DNA of 47,049 nucleotides, from the NCBI GenBank assembly GCA_041389525.1, contig JAWKRR010000056.1:1-47049 (forward strand), written 5' to 3'. The stretch comes from JACKFB01 sp041389525 (lineage in GTDB: Bacteria; Myxococcota_A; UBA9042; PHBI01; JACKFB01). The stretch's first letter is position 1. Every line of letters begins with the position of its first letter. The translations under genes and the position numbers were made by a program. The notes below the pieces were generated by a model. The model was not told where the DNA came from. It searched no databases and saw nothing but the letters and a program-made list of their open reading frames with translations. Below, piece by piece: positions 7,254-15,699 of the stretch.

Positions 7254-8431
7254 TGGCTCGCTGCCCGCCGGCGCCGCTGCTGACGTTTGCCGCAGTGCAC
7301 CACGACGCGCGGGTCCCCCTCTACGACGGCCTGCTGACCGCCCTTGCTCTTCTCGGCGGCGTGGTCGTCGCGAGCTGGCGAACCAGCCCGCGCAAGGCCT
7401 TCGCGCGCCGCGCTGTCGTCGCCGCGGCCGCGATGGCGTTGGGCCTCGGGCGTCGTCGAGTTGGTCGCCCGCCGCCTGCCGCCCCCGCCCCCGCTCCCCC
7501 GCCAGCGCCGCGACCCTCGTCTTCGACGCCCGACGAGGCGCCTGCAAGGCACTCTACCCCGACGCCTTCCCCGAGATCGGCCATTGTGCTGCACCTGCGA
7601 GGGCGACGGCAGGCCGCGCGTGCTGCACCTTGGCGACTCCATGGTGACATCCGCCAGCATCGGCGACGCCCTTTGCTCTTCCCCTGACCTGCTGGAGCAG
7701 CTCGACATCGACCCGCTCACCACATCGGCGGCGTCCCCGGCACCAGCACGGATCTCCAGCTCGCGGTCGCTCGCGTCCCTGCCTCGACCGCGCGCCGTTC
7801 TCCCAGGTGGTGCTTCACCTCTTCAGCGGCAACGATCATCGATCGAGCTGGACCGCGCTCATACCTGCACTTCTTGCGACGCCCCCGGTGCTCGACGAGG
7901 CCGCTGCCGCTTCCCCGAGCCGCGCGGCACCGCTGGGCCTCGTCCTCGTCCGCACGCCCGCGCCCTACCCCTGCGCGTGCTCGGCACCGGTCGTCGCCGC
8001 CGCGCTCGTCAGCGGCTTCTCAGCCTCACCCACAGCCTGGACGAGCCGATGGGCCTCGCGACCGAGGGCCAGCTTGGCACCGACGACCAGTGGCGACGCT
8101 TCGACGTCCTGCTGCTGCGCCTTCGCCGACGAGCTGGCCGCCCGCCACATCCTGCTCACTCCGTGACAGTGCCTTCCGGGCACCGCGTTCCTTGAGGCCG
8201 ACGACCCGGCCAGCGTCCCCACCTTCGAGGCGCCACGACCGCATGGTCGCCATCCGCGCGCGGTCCTGGGCCTGACCACGTCGGCGTCCTTCGCCGAAGC
8301 CGTCCCCGCCGCGACGCCCGCAGCAAAGCGCTACTTCGCCGACACCACCGACTACGACGTCCACTTCAGCGCCGGAGGGGCACCGCCTCTACGCGCGCTG
8401 GCTCTTCGAGCGCTTGCCGCGGCCCGACTGA
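7253..8431 (+). pseudogene. SGNH/GDSL-type hydrolase with N-terminal membrane helices, frame-broken
   Basis: Across changing frames one protein can be followed. Hydrophobic stretches 'LLTALALLGGVVVASW' and 'RRAVVAAAAMALGLG' come first, then 'PRVLHLGDSMV' (the GDS block with the nucleophilic Ser), 'VVLHLFSGND' (the block with Gly and Asn of the oxyanion hole), and near the end 'YDVHFSAGGHRLYARWLFERL', which holds the D-x-x-H pair. These are the blocks of SGNH hydrolases, often membrane-anchored acyl esterases or transferases acting on envelope glycans. At least four frame changes are needed. The tail ends at TGA 8429-8431, overlapping the convergent gene by about 43 nt. Substrate unknown. Confidence 0.55.
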
Positions 8432-10261
8432 CCGCCCGACTTGCGACCCGACTTGCGCGGGCGGACGGGCGCGGCGTCCAGGCTCTGGCGCACCAGCTCG
8501 AGATCGGGCCACAGCGCGCTCTCGTAGACCGCGCCGTCGGGCGCGATGAGGCGCGCCGCGTGCAGAAACGGGCGGATGAGGCCGTGGCGCGCGGCCATGA
8601 ACCGGTTGGTCGCCGGGTCGCCGTAGCGCGTGTCGCCCAGCACCGGGTGCCCGATGGACGCCAGATGCTTGCGGATCTGGTGGGTGCGGCCCGTGCGCAG
8701 CTCGACCTCGAGCAGGCTGTGGGTGTTGACCGTGGCGATGCGGCGAAAGCGCGTCTCGGCGGTGAAGGTACGGCCGCGCTCGAGCAGCGGGGTCGCGATG
8801 GTGCCTTGGCCGCGCGTGCTGCCGCGGACCAGCGCCAGGTAGACCTTGGTGTAGCCGTCCAGCTCGGGCCGGGGGCCGTCGTCGGGGTTGAGCATGATGA
8901 GGCCGGAGGTCCCGACGTCCAGGCGGTGCAGCGCGCGCGGGTCCGGCATGGTCATCGCGGCGTGGCTGAGCAGCGAGCCGGGCCACTCCGGGTGAGGCGT
9001 GGTCGGGAGAAACGGTGGCTTCTCGACGACGGCGAGGCCGGGCTCGCGGTGCAGCACGTTCAGCGGCGCGGGCGGGCCGGGGCGCAGGGCGACGACGGTC
9101 TCGACGTGGCTGGTGTGGGGCATCAGGTCCAGCGGCGCGGCGGACGTGGCGACCAGGCCGTGGGTGGCCAGGATGGCGAGGTCGCGGGCGAGGGTCTGCG
9201 GGTCGCAGCTCACGTACAGGATGAGGCGGGCTGGCGCTTTGGCGATGGTGGCCAGGACCGTCGCGGCGAGGCCGGTGCGGGGCGGGTCGACGACGATGAC
9301 CAGGGGGCGCGGGTCGGTGGACGCGGTGAGGCCGGCGAGGGCGTCCTCGGCGGTCGCGGCCAGCACGGTCAGGGGCAGGTCGCGGGCGGCGGCGGCGGCG
9401 CGGGCGGCGCGGGCGGCGGGGTCGAAGGTCTCGACGCAAGTGACCGCGGCGACCTGATCGGCCAGGGCCAAGCCGATGCTGCCGGTGCCGGCGTAGAGGT
9501 CGACGAGGTGGGCGGCGGCGGACTCGGCGGGGGCGAGGTGGGCGGCCAGCTCGGCCAGCAGCAGGCGGTGCAAGCGCTCGGTCTGCGAGGCGTGGGCTTG
9601 GGAAAAGGCGCCGGGCGGGAAGCGGGCGTCGGCCAGACCGATGCGGTCGGTGAGCACGGTGTCGCCGGTCAGGGCCTCGGGCATGCTGCCCAGGGTCGCC
9701 GGCGATTTCGGGCGGCGGTAGGACCACGCGACGCCGGCGGGCGGCGGGTCGGCGGTGGCGCTGAGCCAGGTCGCGAGGCCCTCGGCGTGGGCGCGGGCGG
9801 TCGTGTCGGCCTCGGCCTCGACGACCAGGGTCGGGACGATGGCGCCCGAGGCGGCGCAGCGCATGTCGATGGCGACGAGGCGCGCGCGGGACTCGGGCGG
9901 GCGCTGGCGCAGGGTCGCGGCCAGGCGAAGCGCCGACTCGGGCGCGACGAGGCAGTCCGGGGTGTCGACGACCGCGTGGGCGGCGCCGTACAGGCCGATC
10001 CGCTTGCCGTCGACGACCCACTTCACCCGCGTCCGGTAGCCCTCGCGCTGCTCGGCGCCCAGGGTCTCGGCGACCTGCAGCTCCGCCAGGGCCGGCCACA
10101 CAGAGAGCGCCGAGACGACGCGGTCGCGCTTGGCCACGAGCTGGTCTGGGTAGGGGCGCTCCAGCCAGTCGCAGCCTGGGCAGGTCGGGCGGTGGCGACA
10201 CGGCAGAGTCGGGCGCGGCGTCGGCTGTGGTCGCGTCAGGGCCGGTGGGGCCGGCGCTCAC
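8389..10261 (-). CDS. Fusion of RNA m5U methyltransferase (RlmD/RumA type) and RluA-type pseudouridine synthase
   Basis: Two RNA-modifying enzymes in one chain of about 620 residues. The N-terminal half has a Cys cluster 'CRHRPTCPGCDW' like the iron-sulfur site of RlmD, the SAM block 'LVDLYAGTGSIGLALADQ', 'VVDPPRTGL' and the catalytic 'YVSCDPQTLARDL'. The C-terminal half has the RluA signature 'ALHRLDVGTSGLIML' with the catalytic Asp, and 'GRTHQIRKHLASIGHPVLGD'. The likely start is GTG 10261, which overlaps the barstar stop as GTGA. Reaching the Cys cluster from it needs one base change near 10200. ATG-like starts after the cluster (about 10137) would lose the Fe-S site. Expected targets are U residues in rRNA; which ones cannot be told. 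The C-terminal tail is basic. Confidence 0.9.
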
Positions 10262-10637
10262 GAGTCCGCCCGGGCGGCCAAGAGGCCGGCGATTCGCCCG
10301 CGGTCGGCCTCGGCGAAGAGCACGCGGAGGCAGTCTGGCTCGTCGCTCCACGCCACGCACGCGTCGGCCAGCAGCGCGACGTAGACCGCCAGCGCGTCAG
10401 GCTCCAGCGCCGGCAGCCCGTCGTGGACACCGTGACCGCGCGCCCGTCCAGCCAGGACAGGTCCGCCAGCAGGTCCCACAGCGCGTCCCAGTTCCGCCCG
10501 AACCAGTCGGGGAAGGACAGCGCCCGCGCGTAAGCGTCGAAGAGCGCGTCGCGACCGGCGATCTCCGGCGACAGGCGCAGAGTCAGCGCGTGGGGCGCGG
10601 CCGCGGCGGCCGGCGTGTACTCGAAGGGGTCGCGCAT
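10258..10637 (-). CDS. Barstar family RNase inhibitor (one frameshift)
   Basis: ATG 10637 overlaps the RNase stop by one base (TGATG), which signals coupled translation. The first part reads 'MRDPFEYTP' and then the barstar core 'ALSFPDWFGRNWDALWDLLADLSWL'. The second part, 'HDGLPALEPDALAVYVALLADA', continues in another frame after about 10425 and ends at TGA 10258. A single inserted base rejoins them into about 127 residues, a normal length. Barstar binds and blocks barnase-type ribonucleases one to one. Lying directly after such an RNase, this is its immunity protein. Confidence 0.85.
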
Positions 10638-11314
10638 CACGGGCCTCGTGGTCCGTGGAGGGGGATGAAGCTGCCGTAGTGGTCGGGCGTGTAGTACCAC
10701 TCGCCGCCCTCACCGCGAACGATTCGTTGCGGGCCGGGGCCGCGCACGCCCTCGGTCGGGTGGACGTACTCGCGGTAGTAGCCGGCGGGGCGCTTGGGCA
10801 GGCGCTGCTCGCGGTTCTGGAAGACCGAGCCGTCGTTGCGCGAGGGGTAGCGGCGGCCCTCGACGATGCGGTCGATGGTGGGGCCGAGGTCCACGTCGCC
10901 GCGCCAGGGCCGCTCGCCGCGGGCCTCGATGGTGACGTTGGGGATGACGCGCTTGAGCTCGGCGACGGGCGTCGGGTGCTCCGGCGGGGGCCGCGGCGCG
11001 CGCTGGATGCTGGGCTTGCGCGAGGGCGGCGCCGTCACCGGAGCTTGCGCGGACGCCGACTCCGGCGCAGGCGGCGAGACCGGCGCGGGGGCGCCAGCAG
11101 AGGTCGGGCTGGCTTGACGTTCAGTCGCGCCGGCCGCGGGCGCTTGAGCGCCGGCCGCGCCCACCGAAACCCCAGGCGCCGCCTCGCTGTTTGAGCCCGG
11201 CGCCACCCCCGGCCGCGCGCTAAACCACGCCACCAAGAGCGCGATCACCAGCCCCGCGACCACCGCCCGCCAGTTCAGTCCGTGTTTTCCGCTCACGCCG
11301 TCACTCCGAGACAT
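10637..11314 (-). CDS. Membrane-anchored barnase/RNase Sa-type ribonuclease
   Basis: A 225-residue protein. Residues 15-33 are a hydrophobic helix ('VVAGLVIALLVAWF') without a clear cleavage site, followed by a long Pro/Ala-rich linker (about 40-115). The catalytic domain occupies 130-225: 'DRIVEGRRYPSRNDGSVFQNREQRLP', then 'GYYREYVHP' with the catalytic Glu, two Arg in 'QRIVRGEGG', and the final catalytic His in 'TPDHYGSF'. This is the microbial N1/T1/barnase fold that cleaves RNA after guanosine. The linker suggests the enzyme is held in or sent across the membrane. It is followed with a 1-nt overlap by its barstar. It could act on competitors or as an internal toxin. Confidence 0.9.
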   Translation of the reverse strand: MSRSDGVSGKHGLNWRAVVAGLVIALLVAWFSARPGVAPGSNSEAAPGVSVGAAGAQAPAAGATERQASPTSAGAPAPVSPPAPESASAQAPVTAPPSRKPSIQRAPRPPPEHPTPVAELKRVIPNVTIEARGERPWRGDVDLGPTIDRIVEGRRYPSRNDGSVFQNREQRLPKRPAGYYREYVHPTEGVRGPGPQRIVRGEGGEWYYTPDHYGSFIPLHGPRGP

Positions 11315-11414
11315 CCCCGCCCGAGATCGCTCGCTCGAGCGCCACCGTATCGATGTCGACCCGCTCGCCGCCGAGATAGGTCTGAATCGCGCTCACCAGC
11401 TGTGAAGCCGCCAC
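11301..11414 (-). CDS. Small ORF (37 codons) overlapping the RNase start
   Basis: GTG 11414 opens a frame 'VAASQLVSAIQTYLGGERVD' that ends 'AISGGDVSE' and overlaps the RNase ATG by 14 nt. GGGGGAG lies 7 nt upstream. The frame stays coding-like for a further 15 codons upstream ('WRAAEGGPADWGSD'), so it could be longer with a start I cannot find. It may be a small helical protein or a translational coupler for the RNase. No family recognised. Confidence 0.35.
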   Translation of the reverse strand: MAASQLVSAIQTYLGGERVDIDTVALERAISGGDVSE

Positions 11415-11461
11415 GTCACTCCCCCAGTCTGCGGGGCCGCCCTCCGCGGCGCGCCACGTCG

Positions 11462-12263
<802 letters not shown>

Positions 12264-12320
12264 GCCCCGAGCCTGCCACGCCAAAGCCCCCCGCGCCATC
12301 CGAGACACGCGGCCGGTGGA

Positions 12321-12378
12321 TTGACGACCGTCGCGCGCCGGGTTTACATTTTCAGAAGAATCACCACGGAACGTAAAC
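12321..12378 (+). promoter_or_regulatory. Promoter and candidate operator of the XRE-ImmA gene
   Basis: TTGACG (12321-12326) and TTACAT (12344-12349) are 17 nt apart, a good sigma70-type pair. An inverted repeat, GTTTAC (12342-12347) and GTAAAC (12373-12378), overlaps the -10 box and flanks the expected transcript start. This suits self-repression by the HTH protein encoded at 12391. Confidence 0.5.
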
Positions 12379-12390
12379 AGGGAGCCGACG

Positions 12391-13458
12391 ATGATCGGCG
12401 AGCGAATCAAGCGGGCGCGAACCGCCAGTGGCCTGTCGCAGCGGGCGCTGGCGGAGCGCGCCGAGCTCAGCGCGATGGCGATCTCGAAGTTTGAGCGTGA
12501 CGAGCTGACTCCGACGTCGGAGACGCTGCTCCGCCTCGCGAAGGCCCTGGACACGCGCGTCGAGTTCTTCTTCCGCCCCGACTCCCCCGCGCTGGAGCGG
12601 ACCGAGTATCGCAAGCGCTCATCACTCGGGAAAAAGCAGCTCGCGCGCGTCGAAGCGGACGTGGTCGAGCGGGTCGAGCGATTCCTCGAGGTCATCGCGC
12701 TCTTCCCCCAACCGCCAGTCGAGGCGTTCGCGGTGCCCCGCGCCGTCCCGGCCCGTGTCGAGACGCTCGACGCCATCGAGCAGGTCGCCGAGGCCGTGCG
12801 TGGCGCGTGGGGGCTGGGGCTCGACTCCATCGAGCACCTCGCGGAGACCCTTGAGACGCACGGCGTGCTGGTGGTGAGCACGGCGGCCGACGGCGACCAG
12901 AAGTTCGACGGCCTCGCGGCCACGGTCGCCGGATACCCGCTCATCGTGGTGGGCGCGCAGTGGCCCGGCGACCGCCAGCGCTTCACGATGGCGCACGAGC
13001 TGGGCCACCTCACCCTCGCAGGCCGCCTCGGCGAGGCCCTCGACGAAGAGAAGGCCTGCAACCGATTCGCCGGCGCCTTCCTCGCCCCTCGTGCCGCAGT
13101 GCTGAGCGAACTCGCAGGACAGCGCAGCTACATCTCGCCGGGCGAACTCGCGGCGTTGAAGAAAAAGTACGGCCTCAGCATGCTGGCCTGGGTCTTTCGA
13201 GCGTGCGACGTCGGGCGCATGAGTCGAGCCGCAGCCACGGACATGTTCCGGACCTTCAGTCGCCGCGGATGGCGCAAGCGGGAGCCAGGCGAGCCGGTGC
13301 CGCCAGAAGTCCCCAAGCTGTTCGAGCGTCTCGTCCTCCACGCCTTGGCAGAGGACATGATCTCCGCCTCCAAAGGCGCGGAGTTGTTGGGCGTCGCCCT
13401 CGGCGAGCTGCGGGACCGCATCGAACTCGAGAGCCGAAGTGTCGCTCCTCGTCAGTGA
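12391..13458 (+). CDS. XRE HTH / ImmA-IrrE metallopeptidase antitoxin-type regulator
   Basis: A 355-residue protein with GGGAG before ATG 12391. Residues 3-60 are an XRE helix-turn-helix ('RAKTASGLSQRALAERA'-like, 'ISKFERDELTPTSETLLRLAKAL'). Residues about 170-260 are the COG2856 domain with zinc motif 'HELGHL' and a downstream 'EKACNRFAGAFLAP' that carries the third ligand Glu. The C-terminal part is helical. Such proteins are common antitoxins of two-gene modules and proteolytic regulators of mobile elements. The following PIN gene starts inside this one (20-nt overlap), as in toxin-antitoxin pairs. The promoter carries an inverted repeat that it may bind. Confidence 0.9.
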   Translation: MIGERIKRARTASGLSQRALAERAELSAMAISKFERDELTPTSETLLRLAKALDTRVEFFFRPDSPALERTEYRKRSSLGKKQLARVEADVVERVERFLEVIALFPQPPVEAFAVPRAVPARVETLDAIEQVAEAVRGAWGLGLDSIEHLAETLETHGVLVVSTAADGDQKFDGLAATVAGYPLIVVGAQWPGDRQRFTMAHELGHLTLAGRLGEALDEEKACNRFAGAFLAPRAAVLSELAGQRSYISPGELAALKKKYGLSMLAWVFRACDVGRMSRAAATDMFRTFSRRGWRKREPGEPVPPEVPKLFERLVLHALAEDMISASKGAELLGVALGELRDRIELESRSVAPRQ

Positions 13459-14105
13459 CGCCAACATCTTCCTCGACTTTGAGGCCGGCGCGATGCTCGC
13501 GGAGCTGTTCGCCAGCGGCCACGATATCGGCACGCCGGATCTCTGGCCTGCACTTCTCACCAGACCTTCGAGCGAGAGCAAGGAGATGTAGGTGATTTCG
13601 GCGCGCGCGGACCGGAGGTGACCGAGACGTACCTTAGGTACGTCGCAGGGCGGCGGAGGGAGCACGCGTCGAAAGCGCCTGCATATCCGCCGCTCGCAGC
13701 CGGAGGGCGGTGAGCAGTGCAGGCGAGTTCTACGAAGAGCTGGCGGGACGTCACGCTCATCTGCTCGAGCACGGTCTCAAGCTGATTCCACTTGGCGAGC
13801 GGGCGATGCTGCGCGCGGTCGAGTTCGCCAGCCGCTACCGCCGGCCGAGCCGGCTCGACCTAGCCGCGTTGGCGGCCGCGGAACAACAAGGGTGCCCGCT
13901 GATCACCGGCGACAAGAACCTGCGCGCGGCCGCAGAGAGCGAGCGCATTGCGGTCTACGGCACCCTCTGGCTGATGGAGCGGCTCGTCATCACGCAGATC
14001 ATCTCGGTCGCACAGGCGCGGGTGGCCTACGCCCGAATGAGAGATCTCGGGCGACGCCTCCCTTGGGACGAAGCCGAGTCGCGGCTGCGCTCGCTCTCGC
14101 GCTGA
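13439..14105 (+). pseudogene. PIN-domain toxin gene split by a small inserted element
   Basis: GTG 13439 begins 'VSLLVSDANIFLDFEAGAMLAELF', the start of a PIN ribonuclease with its first catalytic Asp, but the frame stops at 13591. The rest of the domain resumes at 13725: 'EFYEELAGRH', 'DLAALAAAEQQGCPLITGDKNLRAAA' with the later acidic residues, up to 14105. Cutting out 13544-13724 rejoins the halves in frame as 'GTPDL-EFYEEL', about 162 residues. The insert carries terminal inverted repeats. A downstream GTG at 13710 could give a truncated 131-residue product without the first Asp. The toxin should be inactive, leaving the upstream antitoxin-like protein alone. Confidence 0.8.
13546..13724. 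mobile_element. MITE-like element with 16-bp terminal inverted repeats
   Basis: GCCTGCACTTCTCACC at 13546-13561 is the inverse of GGTGAGCAGTGCAGGC at 13709-13724 (15 of 16 pairs). Between them lies a perfect 8-bp inner hairpin (GACGTACC-TTA-GGTACGTC, about 13625-13643). No ORF fits inside. It sits exactly where the PIN gene is broken. I could not identify a target-site duplication with certainty, nor a parent transposase in the window. Confidence 0.65.
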
Positions 14106-14187
14106 CCCGCGACCCGCCGCAAACCGAGGCTGCCAGCGCCCACTCGAAATCTCGCGACGTCGCCGCTGACGGGCTACGTTACCGGGC

Positions 14188-15183
14188 ATGTCTGATGCCT
14201 CCCGTACCGTCACCTGGAAACGCCGACTCGTGATTCTTCACGCGCTGTTGCTGCGCGGGACCATCACGACCTCCATGGCCGCGAAACACGCCGACTGCAC
14301 GCGGCGTCAGGCGCTCGCTGACCTCAAGGCCCTCGGCGAGCATGGCATCCCGCTGTACACGGAGGGGGATGGGCGTGACGCGCGCTGGGCGGTCGATGAG
14401 GCGTGGCGCGAGGCCGGCATGGGCCTCGACCTGCCGACCCGCTTGGCGCTCCTCTTCGGCCGCGAGCTGGTGTCGGGCATCATGCACGAAACCCGCTTCT
14501 CCCATGCCTTCGAGACCCTCGAGAGCACCCTGGCCAGCCTGAGCCCCCAGCTGGATCCCCTGACCAAGGACCTCGACCGCCGCTTCCACGTCGTCCACGA
14601 GCCCGACAAGGACTACAGAAAACACGGCGACACCCTCGAGACGCTAGTCGCCGCCATCCTCGCCAACCACCGCGTGGCCCTGACCTATCAGAAGCGCTCG
14701 GGCGAGCTTCGCACCTACGCCGCGGCGGCCCCCTATTCGCTCCTCCTATATAAGAGGACCGTCTACCTGGTCGTCGAGTCCCGGGGCACCGTGCGTACGC
14801 TGCCTGTCGAGGGTTTCACCGAGGTCACCGCGCTACCCGAAGCGACCTTCGACTACCCCCCAGCATCCGAGTACTCGCCGCAGTCGCATCTCGCCGGCGT
14901 CTTCGGCCCATCCGCCACGAGGAACCTCCGGCGACTGTCCGGATGCGCTTCCACCGAGACGTCGCCCTGCTGGTCACGCCCCGCTGGCATACCAGCCAGC
15001 CGTTCACCCTGACCGACGACGGCGGCTGCGGCTTCGGCCATGCACGTCACCGGCATCGAGCTAGTCGCTTCGCCCTGAGCTGGGGCAACAAAGTCGAGGT
15101 CCTCGAGCCCGCCTGGCTACGAGCCAGTCGCCGCCGAGCTACGCGGCGCCTTGGCTCAGTACGACGCGGTCCCATCCGATTGA
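14188..15183 (+). CDS. WYL-domain transcriptional regulator (frameshifted 3' half)
   Basis: ATG 14188 begins an HTH region ('RRLVILHALLLRGTITTSMAAKHADCTRRQALADLKALGEHG'). It is followed by a helical linker and a WYL domain (about 150-225: 'LTYQKRSGELRTYAAAAPYSLLLYKRTVYLVVES'). The C-terminal extension is readable through two or three frame changes after about 14925: 'MRFHRDVALLV', 'MHVTGIELV', 'SWGNKVEVLEPAWLR', 'AAELRGALAQYDAVPSD', ending at TGA 15181-15183. WYL proteins sense ligands, often nucleic acid-related, and several control CRISPR loci or other defence genes. Its 3' end converges on csb2 with only the small antitoxin gene between, so it is a likely regulator of this locus. Confidence 0.82.
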
Positions 15184-15256
15184 GCGAGCGCCTAACGTCG
15201 CTGGGCAGCGCGGCTCCCCGCCAGAGACCGCGAGCCCGGAGAGCCACGACGAGCGC

Positions 15257-15494
15257 CTAGCTCACCAGTCCAGTCCCCGCGCCATCGCTGCGTGGCGTTG
15301 CCATCCCGTCGCGACAAATGGACTCGGCCATCCCGGGGATCTGCGCCAGGTGCGTCTCTTGAACGGCGCGCCAATCCTCCTCGCTGACCAAGACGGCGCG
15401 TTGCAGCGCTTCCCGGTGATGAGGACTGCTGATGGCTCGCCGCCACTTCGTCGAGCAGGCGGTAGATCTGCTTGCGCGCATGGCTGGCCGTCAT
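15257..15494 (-). CDS. Phd/YefM-type antitoxin, frameshifted, no toxin seen
   Basis: ATG 15494 gives 'MTASHARKQIYRLLDEVAASH'; another frame continues 'VLITGKRCNA' and a third 'AVLVSEEDWRAVQET' and 'IPGMAESI', 'DGMATP'. These are the conserved blocks of YefM-like antitoxins (N-terminal DNA binding, then toxin-binding tail). A natural end 'GLDW' plus TGA can be read one frame over. Only about 75 nt remain before the WYL stop, so a YoeB/RelE partner is absent or reduced to a stub. At least two indels are needed. Confidence 0.65.
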
Positions 15495-15699
15495 CTTCAA
15501 CACGTGGCGCCTACTCCCTGACCGTGTGGAGGCGGCGCTTCCCGCGGAATGGCGGAACACGCCCACCTTCAAAGCGGGTCTTCCCGAGCAGAATGGGACC
15601 TGAGATTGCGCAACCTCGAAGCTGAGCCTCAGTTGACCCCTCAAGGCCAGCCAACGCCTTTTGGCGCTTAAGACTTCGATCCGGAACAGGAAGGCCGTT

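Noticed and set aside
8366..10533. Long ORFs on both strands opposite or beside the methyltransferase-pseudouridine synthase gene (8366-10360 minus, 8560-10533 plus)
   Set aside because: Arg/Pro- or Gly-rich shadows of the real frame; the real frame has all catalytic motifs.
13546..13724. Insert in the PIN gene as a group II or self-splicing intron
   Set aside because: Too short and without conserved intron ends; terminal inverted repeats fit a MITE-like element.
12391..14105. XRE-ImmA plus PIN as phage lysogeny control genes
   Set aside because: No integrase, capsid or other phage gene lies nearby; overlap of the two genes fits a toxin-antitoxin type pair better.
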